A stretch of DNA of 64,000 nucleotides from Ideonella sp. A 288 (GTDB taxonomy: Bacteria > Pseudomonadota > Gammaproteobacteria > Burkholderiales > Burkholderiaceae_C), in the NCBI RefSeq assembly GCF_002198735.1, contig NZ_MWLO01000145.1, positions 74,085-138,084 on the forward strand, in the 5' to 3' direction. The stretch's first letter is position 1. Every line of letters begins with the position of its first letter. Below are positions 44,157-51,486 of the stretch, in pieces. The notes below the pieces were generated by a model, which did no database searches, had not been told where the DNA came from, and was given only the letters and a program-made list of their open reading frames with translations. A program made the translations under genes and the position numbers.

Positions 44157-44200
44157 CATCGTCTGCACATCGTCTGCACATCGTCTGCACATCGTCTGCA
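44157..44200 (+). repeat. Four direct 11-base repeats upstream of the type I secretion genes
   Basis: CATCGTCTGCA is repeated four times without gaps (44157-44167, 44168-44178, 44179-44189, 44190-44200), about 110 bases before the transporter ATG. An 11-base period is close to one helical turn, so a protein binding each unit would sit on the same face of the DNA. Confidence 0.85.
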
Positions 44201-44310
44201 TCGTGCAGGCGCACCGGCCGCCTGGCCGCGTCGCCGCGCAACCGTCGCTCCGCTGCAATGAGGCCACCTGACCGGCACCCGCCGCATCAGGCCCCACGCG
44301 GAGACCCGAC

Positions 44311-46062
44311 ATGCGCTGGCTGCTGACCCCGACGACACGACCCTTCATCGCGATGGCCGCGCTGGCCTCGCTGCTGCTGAACCTGGCGCTGCTGGTGCCG
44401 GCGCTGTACATGCTGCAGGTCTTCGACCGGGTGTTCAGCAGCCGCAGCCTCGAGACGCTGGTCATGCTGAGCCTGTTCGCGCTGCTGGCCCTGGGCCTGG
44501 CCTTTGCGATGGACCGGGCCCGCGGCCGGCTGCTGGCCCGCGCCAGCCAGGCGGTGGACGACGCGCTGGCCGGCCCGGCGCTGGCCACCGCGCTGGACGA
44601 CGCCGCCCACGGTCGCACGGCGCCTGCGCGGCTGTCCGGCATGTCCGACGTTGCCCGGCTGCGTCAGTTCCTGGCCGGGCCGGCGGTGCAGGCCCTGTTC
44701 GATGCGCCCTGGCTGCCGGTGCACCTGCTGGTGATCCATGCGCTGCACCCGGTGCTGGGCTGGGCCGCCGCCGGCAGCGCGATGCTGCTGTTCGCGCTGG
44801 GTTGGGCGTCCGACCGCCTGCTGCAGCAGCGCAGCGCGCAGGCCGGCCTCGACGCCGAACGCGCCAGCCGCCAGATCGACCGGCTGCTGCGCCACGCCGA
44901 AGCGCTGCAGGCCATGGCCATGCAGGCCCAGGCGCTGCTTGGCTGGCAGCAACTGCACCAGCAGGCGCAGGCCAGCCAGGCGCATCTCGGCGGCCTGGCC
45001 GGCACGCTGGCGGCGCTGGGCCGCGCGCTGCGACAGGCGGTGCAGGTGCTGATGCTGGGCCTGGGCGCCTGGCTGGTGGTGGCCGGCCACGCCTCGCCCG
45101 GCATCATGGTGGCCACCACGGTGCTGCTGGGCCGCGCGCTGCAACCGGTGGAGCACCTCATCGCCGGCTGGCGTGCCCTGCTGGACGTGCGCCGCGCCTG
45201 GCGCCGCCTGGGCGAGCAGCCGGTGGCGCCATCGACGCTGGCCGCGCCCCGGTTGCCCACGCCGCGCGGCGCGCTGCAGTTCGAGCGCGTGGGTCTGCTG
45301 GCCGAAGGTGCGCCGGCGCCGATCCTGAAGGCCTTGTCGCTGCAGGTGGCGCCAGGCGAGTGCCTGGGCCTGATCGGACCCAGCGGTGCCGGCAAGACCA
45401 CGCTGCTGCGCGCAGCGCTGGGCCTGCGGCGGCCGCAGACCGGCGCGGTGCGACTGGACGGACTGGAGGTCTCCCAGTGGCCAGACGCCTGCTGGGCCGA
45501 CAGCGTGGGCTACCTGCCGCAGGACGTGGCGCTGTTCGGCGGCACGGTGGCGCAGAACATCGCCCGCCTGGCGCCGGTGGACACCGACGAGGCCCTGGCC
45601 GCGGTGGTGGCCGCCGCGCGGCTGGCCGGCGTGCACGAGCTGATCATGCGTTTGCCGCAGGGCTACGACACGGTGCTGGACGACGAGGGCCACGCCCTGT
45701 CGGGCGGCCAGCGCCAGCGCATCGGCCTGGCCCGCGCGCTGCACGGCCAACCGCGGCTGGTGGTGCTGGACGAACCCAGTGCCCACCTCGACGCCGACGG
45801 CGAGCAGGCCCTGGCCACCGCCCTGGCCGCGCTGAAACGGGCCGGCACCACGGTGCTGCTGGTGTCGCACCGACCTGCCCTGATGCGCCACACCGACACG
45901 CTGGCGGTGCTGCGCGATGGCGCCCTGGTGCAGCACGGCCCCCGCGACGCGGTGCTGGCGCAGCTGGCCGGCCACAACGTGACGCCGCTGCGGCCCGGCG
46001 CGACGGCCTCCGCGACACCGGACTGGCCGGCCGGCACGGCGGACGCCGCCGCCCGCGCCTGA
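44311..46062 (+). CDS. Type I secretion ABC transporter (PrtD/HlyB-like ATPase-permease)
   Basis: The 583-residue protein has an N-terminal membrane domain (about six helices, starting LLNLALLVPALYMLQVFDRVF, the PrtD-family opening) and a C-terminal nucleotide-binding domain with Walker A GPSGAGKTTLL, signature LSGGQRQR and Walker B LVVLDEPSAHLD. There is no N-terminal C39-like domain. It exports unfolded proteins with a C-terminal signal together with an HlyD adaptor and a TolC channel; the TolC gene is not in the window. GGAG lies 9 bases before the ATG. Confidence 0.93.
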   Translation: MRWLLTPTTRPFIAMAALASLLLNLALLVPALYMLQVFDRVFSSRSLETLVMLSLFALLALGLAFAMDRARGRLLARASQAVDDALAGPALATALDDAAHGRTAPARLSGMSDVARLRQFLAGPAVQALFDAPWLPVHLLVIHALHPVLGWAAAGSAMLLFALGWASDRLLQQRSAQAGLDAERASRQIDRLLRHAEALQAMAMQAQALLGWQQLHQQAQASQAHLGGLAGTLAALGRALRQAVQVLMLGLGAWLVVAGHASPGIMVATTVLLGRALQPVEHLIAGWRALLDVRRAWRRLGEQPVAPSTLAAPRLPTPRGALQFERVGLLAEGAPAPILKALSLQVAPGECLGLIGPSGAGKTTLLRAALGLRRPQTGAVRLDGLEVSQWPDACWADSVGYLPQDVALFGGTVAQNIARLAPVDTDEALAAVVAAARLAGVHELIMRLPQGYDTVLDDEGHALSGGQRQRIGLARALHGQPRLVVLDEPSAHLDADGEQALATALAALKRAGTTVLLVSHRPALMRHTDTLAVLRDGALVQHGPRDAVLAQLAGHNVTPLRPGATASATPDWPAGTADAAARA

Positions 46063-46101
46063 GGCATCCCGATCCCACCCCACCCGACCCGGAGCCTCCC
46101 C

Positions 46102-47457
46102 ATGACGAACGCAACTTCTTCGATGTCGACCGCGACGCTGGCCGACCTGATGCGGCGGCCAGGGCCTGCCGCGGCGCCGGCCACGGGGCTGCGCCGCCTG
46201 CAGGCGCAGGTGCTGGTGCCATTGGCCCTGGCCGGTGCGCTGGTGGGTGCCTGGGCGGCCTGGGCACCGCTGTCCGGTGCCGTGGTGGCCTCTGGCCAGG
46301 TGCAGGCCACGCTGGGCCGCAAACCGGTGCAGCACCAGGAAGGCGGCATCGTGCGCGAGCTGCTGGTGCGGCCCGGGCAAGCGGTGCAGCGCGGCCAGGC
46401 GCTGCTGGTGGTGGGCGACGTGCGCACCGACGCCACGCTGGACCTGCAGCGCAAGGCCGCCGACGCCGAGCGCCTGCGCGTGGCCCGCAGCCGTGCCGAA
46501 CTGGCACTGGCCAGCAGCTTCGCCCCGCCGCCCGGGCTGGCCGATGGCGGCGACGCCCTGCGGCGCGAGCAGCCGCTGTTCGAGGCCCGGCGCCAGACCC
46601 TGGTGCACCAGTTGGCCGCCTTGCAGTCGCAGCAGCGCGATGCACACGCGCGCATCACCGCGCTGGAGGCCCAGCTGGCCAGCACCGACCGGGCCACCCA
46701 GCTGGCCGGCGACGAGCTGGGCGTGCAGCGCGAGCTGGTCGACGCCGGGTTCGTGCAACCCGCGCGGCTGCTGGGCATGCAGCGCGCGGTGGCCGATGCG
46801 CAGGGCCGCACCGAATCCATCCGCAGCCAGTTGGCCGAGGCCCGCATGCAGGTCGGCGCGCTGGAGCACTCGATGGCGCAGGCCCGCGGCGCCTACCAGC
46901 AACGCGCCGCCGACGAACTGAGGGACGCCACCGCCCGCCTGCGCGAACTGGACGACCGCTTGCGACCGGCACAGGACCAGGCCGACCGCCAGACCGTGCG
47001 CGCGCCGGTGGACGGCACGGTGATGGCGCTGCGCGTCGGTGCGGTCGGCACCGCGGTCGGGCCGCGCGAGACGCTGCTGGAGATCGCGCCCACCGACGAG
47101 CGGCTGGTGGTGGAACTGCGCATCGACCCGCACGACATCGACCACGTGCGCCTGGGCAGCGACGCCGAAGTGCGGCTGACGGCCTTCGACAGCCGCCGCA
47201 CACGCCTGCTGGCCGCCAACGTGAGCGCACTGTCGCCCGACACCAGTGTGGAGCCGGGTGCCGATCCGCGCGGCCGCGCACCCGGCTACGTCGCGCAGGT
47301 GACGGTGCGGCCCGAGGCGCTGGCCAGCCAGCCCGGCCTGCGGCTGCAGCCGGGCATGCCGGCCGAGGTGTTCATCACCACCGCGCCGCGCAGCCTGCTG
47401 GATTACCTGCTCGAGCCGCTGGGCCTGTTCGCCCGGCGCGCACTGCGCGAACCCTGA
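46102..47457 (+). CDS. HlyD-family periplasmic adaptor of type I secretion
   Basis: The 451-residue protein has an N-terminal membrane anchor (VLVPLALAGALVGAWAAW), a lipoyl-like half (VVASGQVQATLGRKPVQHQEGGI), a long coiled-coil hairpin (about residues 115-300), and the second lipoyl half and beta-barrel (VRAPVDGTVMAL, RVGAVGTAVG). The end MPAEVFITTAPRSLLDYLLEPL is typical of PrtE/HlyD adaptors. It bridges the ABC transporter and the outer-membrane channel. It starts 39 bases after the transporter gene. Confidence 0.92.
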   Translation: MTNATSSMSTATLADLMRRPGPAAAPATGLRRLQAQVLVPLALAGALVGAWAAWAPLSGAVVASGQVQATLGRKPVQHQEGGIVRELLVRPGQAVQRGQALLVVGDVRTDATLDLQRKAADAERLRVARSRAELALASSFAPPPGLADGGDALRREQPLFEARRQTLVHQLAALQSQQRDAHARITALEAQLASTDRATQLAGDELGVQRELVDAGFVQPARLLGMQRAVADAQGRTESIRSQLAEARMQVGALEHSMAQARGAYQQRAADELRDATARLRELDDRLRPAQDQADRQTVRAPVDGTVMALRVGAVGTAVGPRETLLEIAPTDERLVVELRIDPHDIDHVRLGSDAEVRLTAFDSRRTRLLAANVSALSPDTSVEPGADPRGRAPGYVAQVTVRPEALASQPGLRLQPGMPAEVFITTAPRSLLDYLLEPLGLFARRALREP

Positions 47458-47668
47458 GCCGGAGCACTGCGATGCACCGGTCGACCCATGCCACGCGCCG
47501 TTCCGCCGCCCCTGCGGCCGGATCCAGGCGCGTCCCCCGACACCCCCTGACACGGGGTGACCGGGTTGCCCGGACGGGCCAGGACGCGACCTCGTCCTGC
47601 CCGATCCCGGGCCACCCGGAATCCATGTCCTTTCATCGACACATCCACATGAATCAGGAGAGACCATC

Positions 47669-49705
47669 ATGACCATCACCATCACCGGCGACGGCTTCAA
47701 CAACGTCCTCGCCGCCGCGCCGGGCGACAACTACATCCTCCAGGGCCTGGGCGGCGACGACTCGCTGACCGGCAGCACCGGCAACGACACCCTCGAAGGA
47801 GGCGCCGGCAACGACACCCTCACCGGCGGCACCGGCGCCGACAGCATGACCGGCGGCAACGACAACGACCTCTACCGCGTCGACAACGTCGGCGACGCGG
47901 TCGTCGAAGGCATATTCGGCGGCACGGACACGGTCGAATCGACCATCTCCTTCACGCTGGGCAACTTCGTCGAGAACCTGACGCTCACCGGCATCGGGTC
48001 GACCAACGGCACCGGCAACGCGCTGAACAACGTCATCCTCGGCAACCTGGGCAACAACATCCTCGACGGCGGCACCGGCGCCGACACCTTGACCGGCGGC
48101 CTGGGCGACGACACCTACATCGTCGACAACACCGGCGACGTGGTGACGGAAAACCCGCTGGAAGGCAATGACACGGTGAAGTCCAGCATCACGTGGACGC
48201 TGGGCGCTAACCTCGAAGACCTGGTACTGACTGGCAATGCGGCGATCGACGGCACTGGCAACACGGCGGCGAACAAGATCACCGGCAACGGCGCGGCCAA
48301 TGTGCTGGCCGGTGGCGCCGGTGCCGACACCATGGACGGCGGCCTCGGCAACGACACCTACTACGCCGACAACCCCGGCGACGTGGTCAGCGAGCAGTTC
48401 TCGCTGGGCGGCACCGACCTGGTGTACTCCCGCGCGTCGAGCCTCACGCTCGGTGGGTGGATCGAGAACCTGGAGCTGCAGAACAGCCAGGTCGTCTTCG
48501 ACCCGGTGACCGGCAACTTCACGCTGCTGCCGGCAGGCGTCAACGGCACCGGCAACGGGCTGGGCAACCTCATCACCGGCAACCTCGTCGGCAACACCTT
48601 GTCGGGCATGGGCGGTGACGACACGCTGCTCGGCCTGATCGGTGCCGACACGCTGCTCGGCGGCGACGGCCACGACTTGCTGGACGGCGGCCTGGGCAAC
48701 GACAGCATGGACGGTGGCATCGGCAACGACGTGTTCGTGGTCGATTCGGCCAGCGACGTGGTGACCGAGGCCGCGGGCGGCGGCATCGACCGGGTGGACT
48801 CGTCGGTCGGCTGGACGCTGGGCGCCAGCGTGGAGAACCTGACGCTGACCGGCGCCGCCGCGATCGACGGCACCGGCAATGCGCTGGCCAACGTCATCAC
48901 CGGCAATGGCGCTGCCAACACCATCGACGGTGGCGGTGCGGGCGACATCCTGCAGGGCCTGGGCGGCAACGACACCTACCTCGTCGACAACGCCGCCGAC
49001 CAGGTGTTCGAGTTCGCTGGCGGCGGGCTGGACAAGGTCAAGTCCAGCGTCACCTACACGCTGACCGACAGCGACGTCGAGGACCTCGAGCTGACGACCG
49101 CGCTGCCGCTCGGCGGCACCGGCAACGTCAGCGACAACACCATCACCGGCAACGCGGCCGGCAACACGCTGCTCGGCCTGGCCGGCGCCGACGTGCTGCT
49201 GGGGATGGGGGGCAACGACCTGCTGCAGGGCGGCTTCGGCGCTGACACGCTGGCCGGCGGGCTGGGCGGCGACACGCTGCGTGCAGTGGACGCGGCGGCC
49301 GGCGTGAACGACTTCGCCCAGGACGTCTTCGTCTTCAACACCCCGTTGAACGCGGTGACCAACGTCGACGAGATCCAGATGGCCATCTTCGTGGCCGGCG
49401 CCGAAGGCGCGGGCGGCGATGACGACATCGCGCTGAACATCGGCATCTTCGGCGGCATGGTGGCGGTGGGCGGCTTCGCGGTCGGCGAACTGAGTCCGGC
49501 CTTCTACTTCGAAGGCGCCGGGTTCACCGGCAACGCCGCCAATGCGCCGGTGGGCATCTACAACAACACCACCACCGGCCAGCTGTTCTACAACGCGACC
49601 TTTGCGGCGGCAGGCGACAGCACGCTGTTCGCGGTGGTCAACGCCGGTGGCGTGCCGGGCGGATCGGCGATGTTGTCATCGGAGGAGTTCCAGCTGGTGG
49701 CCTGA
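47669..49705 (+). CDS. RTX-type calcium-binding secreted protein, probable cargo of the adjacent system
   Basis: The 678-residue protein is built from about five modules of the haemolysin-type kind. Each has GGxGxD nonapeptides (GGAGNDTLTGG, GGLGDDTYIVDN), then D-x-V-x-E and a beta segment ending SVENLTLTG with a GTGN loop. Calcium binds the nonapeptides after export. No signal peptide is present, and the C-terminus EEFQLVA fits a type I secretion signal of the hydrophobic-tail kind. No enzymatic domain is visible, so it may be structural or an S-layer/adhesin-like protein. AGGAG precedes the ATG by 10 bases. Confidence 0.88.
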   Translation: MTITITGDGFNNVLAAAPGDNYILQGLGGDDSLTGSTGNDTLEGGAGNDTLTGGTGADSMTGGNDNDLYRVDNVGDAVVEGIFGGTDTVESTISFTLGNFVENLTLTGIGSTNGTGNALNNVILGNLGNNILDGGTGADTLTGGLGDDTYIVDNTGDVVTENPLEGNDTVKSSITWTLGANLEDLVLTGNAAIDGTGNTAANKITGNGAANVLAGGAGADTMDGGLGNDTYYADNPGDVVSEQFSLGGTDLVYSRASSLTLGGWIENLELQNSQVVFDPVTGNFTLLPAGVNGTGNGLGNLITGNLVGNTLSGMGGDDTLLGLIGADTLLGGDGHDLLDGGLGNDSMDGGIGNDVFVVDSASDVVTEAAGGGIDRVDSSVGWTLGASVENLTLTGAAAIDGTGNALANVITGNGAANTIDGGGAGDILQGLGGNDTYLVDNAADQVFEFAGGGLDKVKSSVTYTLTDSDVEDLELTTALPLGGTGNVSDNTITGNAAGNTLLGLAGADVLLGMGGNDLLQGGFGADTLAGGLGGDTLRAVDAAAGVNDFAQDVFVFNTPLNAVTNVDEIQMAIFVAGAEGAGGDDDIALNIGIFGGMVAVGGFAVGELSPAFYFEGAGFTGNAANAPVGIYNNTTTGQLFYNATFAAAGDSTLFAVVNAGGVPGGSAMLSSEEFQLVA

Positions 49706-49720
49706 CCGGCGTCACCCGCA

Positions 49721-49751
49721 GCCAGGGCGGTGCACGCTGCGCCGCCCTGGC
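49721..49751 (+). terminator. Hairpin after the RTX gene
   Basis: GCCAGGGCGG (49721-49730) pairs with CCGCCCTGGC (49742-49751) over 10 bp with an 11-base loop, 15 bases past the RTX stop. There is no T tract. The rest of the 49706-49974 gap shows no further gene or site I can support. Confidence 0.5.
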
Positions 49752-49974
49752 GCTCGGTGAACGACCCCGCTCGATCCCGGCCCCCCGAACGGCCGAGCTC
49801 CCGCGGATGCACCGCGGCAGCCTGCACGCGCAGCGCCGATGCGCCGGGGGCCGCCGCCCTCGACGATCTCCTCGTTTGCGGCCAGCAGTTCCGCGCGCAG
49901 GCCATGCCGCCTGGGCTGCAGCACCAGCGCTGTGACGCTGCGGTCGTGCACATTGGCGTGCCCGTGGGCTGGCG

Positions 49975-50421
49975 CTAGACCGTGCGCTTCAACTCGGCCC
50001 GCAGCGCCGCGCTGAGGCCCGGCGCATCGGGCAGGTTCTGGAACAGCACGGGTTGCGCCTTGTGAAAGTGGTAGTTCCACTGTCCCAGCGTCCAGATGTA
50101 GGGCGAGCCGTGACCCCGGATGGGGCTGATGATGCCGTCGACCACCTTGCCCGGGTACTGCATGCCGGCTTGCGACGAGAAGATCCTGTACGCCAGCACC
50201 GCATCGAACTGGCCATTGAGTTCCAGGCGCACGTTGGCCACGCTGGCGTGCCGGGGGCGGCTCGGCTTGCCGAACGAATCGAGCATGGTGCGCAGGTACT
50301 TGATCAACTCGACATCGGTTGGTCGATTGGCACAGGAGGCCAAGTGGCCGACGTGCGCATCGACATTCCAGATGAACGGCAGGCCTTCCGGCTTGCCGGG
50401 CAACATCAAACGGTGGGCCAT
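49975..50421 (-). CDS. Conserved small protein, paralogue 2 of the WNVDAHVG family
   Basis: The 148-residue protein shares with the protein at 27812-28249 the blocks MAHRLMLP, GLPF[VI]WNVDAHVG, NRPTDVEL, LNG[EQ]FD and the end LRAEL[QK]R[ST]V. The middle differs, with IWTLGQWNYHFHKAQP here. The NRPTDVELI and LNGQFDAVL pattern again recalls peptidoglycan-binding-like domains. It has no signal peptide. GGAGGA lies 7 bases before the ATG, and element B lies 36 bases upstream. It is the last gene of the sigma/kinase locus. Confidence 0.7.
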   Translation of the reverse strand: MAHRLMLPGKPEGLPFIWNVDAHVGHLASCANRPTDVELIKYLRTMLDSFGKPSRPRHASVANVRLELNGQFDAVLAYRIFSSQAGMQYPGKVVDGIISPIRGHGSPYIWTLGQWNYHFHKAQPVLFQNLPDAPGLSAALRAELKRTV

Positions 50422-50456
50422 GGTCGATTCCTCCAGAGCTGTGACCTGCCCCTGAA

Positions 50457-50483
50457 CACGCAAAAGCCCGCCTGAATCCGCCA
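50457..50483 (-). promoter_or_regulatory. Element B: TGGCGGAT-N13-TGCGTG upstream of paralogue 2
   Basis: Plus strand CACGCA at 50457-50462, 13 bases, ATCCGCCA at 50476-50483. It is an exact copy, placed 36 bases before the ATG like element A. Confidence 0.6.
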
Positions 50484-50586
50484 CCACGGGCTGCGGGAAC
50501 GCTCGTCGGGCCTGACAGAGTGCTGCGATTGCAGGCCAGGCGGGGCCCAGCGCGTGCGATTCGCCAGGCGCCTGGCTCGAGCCGGC

Positions 50587-51375
50587 TCAGGCCGGATCGA
50601 CCGCTGCGACACCGGCCGGCGCGCGCGGGCTGGCGACGGCTTGCGTGGTCTGCATCAGTGCATGGCCCAGGCGCAGCAGGGCGGCCACTTCGTCCAGCGT
50701 GGGCTCGGTCTTGCCGTCGTCGCGCTTGAGGCTCAGGAAATGGTGCTGGGCATGGGCATGGATCTCGCCGTCGCGCAGCGCATGGGCCCGCAGCCAGAGG
50801 GCGTCGACCGCCGGCGTCCACACGGCCGCCCACAGCGGCTCGCTGGCCAGCAGCACCCAGCGTTCGCTGAAGGCGGCGCTGCCCACCTCCTGCGGGGTCC
50901 AGTTCACCCGGTCGTCATCGGGGTGTTCCAGGGAGGGTTCGAAGACCCTGCCGGTGGCCCGGTGCAGCAGATCCTCGATGGCCGCCTCGGCGCGGAACAG
51001 CATGTTGTCCGGCGCCGGCTGGCTCTGACGCTGGCGCCACTTGGCGCGCGAGCGCTGCCAGGACTTGCGCGACACGACGACGAAGCCGCCGGGCGACACG
51101 CCCGGCACGCCACCCTCGAAATCGGTCCAGCGCTGGCCATCGTCTTCATCCTGGTGCGGCCCGCCACGCCACTCCCGTTCGCCCAGCTTGCAGGTGAACT
51201 GATCGTGGCCCGCATACCGCCAGCCTTCGGCAGCGGCCAGGCGCCGGGCTTGGCCGCGCTGCCGCCATTGGACACGCAGGCCGCCCAGCACCCGCCAGGT
51301 GATCCACAGCGTCAGGCCGCCAAAGACCAGGATGAAAACGCCCAGGCCGAGCATCGTCAATTGGGGTGAGGTCAT
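50587..51375 (-). CDS. Membrane protein of unknown function in the sigma/kinase locus
   Basis: The 262-residue protein has one N-terminal membrane segment (LGLGVFILVFGGLTLWITW) and a cytoplasmic or periplasmic domain I do not recognise. The soluble part is rich in Arg/Trp/Glu, with no catalytic motif seen. It lies 111 bases downstream of the kinase gene and has its own copy of the shared element (E) 42 bases before the ATG, with one mismatch. The company suggests a part in the same response. Confidence 0.62.
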   Translation of the reverse strand: MTSPQLTMLGLGVFILVFGGLTLWITWRVLGGLRVQWRQRGQARRLAAAEGWRYAGHDQFTCKLGEREWRGGPHQDEDDGQRWTDFEGGVPGVSPGGFVVVSRKSWQRSRAKWRQRQSQPAPDNMLFRAEAAIEDLLHRATGRVFEPSLEHPDDDRVNWTPQEVGSAAFSERWVLLASEPLWAAVWTPAVDALWLRAHALRDGEIHAHAQHHFLSLKRDDGKTEPTLDEVAALLRLGHALMQTTQAVASPRAPAGVAAVDPA

Positions 51376-51416
51376 CGCGCGGGCTCCGTTGGCTGTGATT
51401 CATCCACGCTGATGCC

Positions 51417-51443
51417 CACGCAGACCCGGCGCGAAACCCGCCA
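51417..51443 (-). promoter_or_regulatory. Element E: shared element with one mismatch, upstream of the membrane protein
   Basis: Plus strand CACGCA at 51417-51422, 13 bases, then ACCCGCCA at 51436-51443 instead of ATCCGCCA. Spacing is the same as in the four exact copies. It lies in the 111-base gap between the kinase and the membrane-protein gene. Confidence 0.5.
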
Positions 51444-51486
51444 CGCACGCGAACCACGCCGACGGGCTTCGGCCCGGGCCCCAGGG

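Noticed and set aside
47700-49300. DNA-level repeats in the RTX gene as a minisatellite or CRISPR-like array.
   Set aside because: The repetition follows the GGxGxD protein repeats with codon-level variation and irregular spacing.
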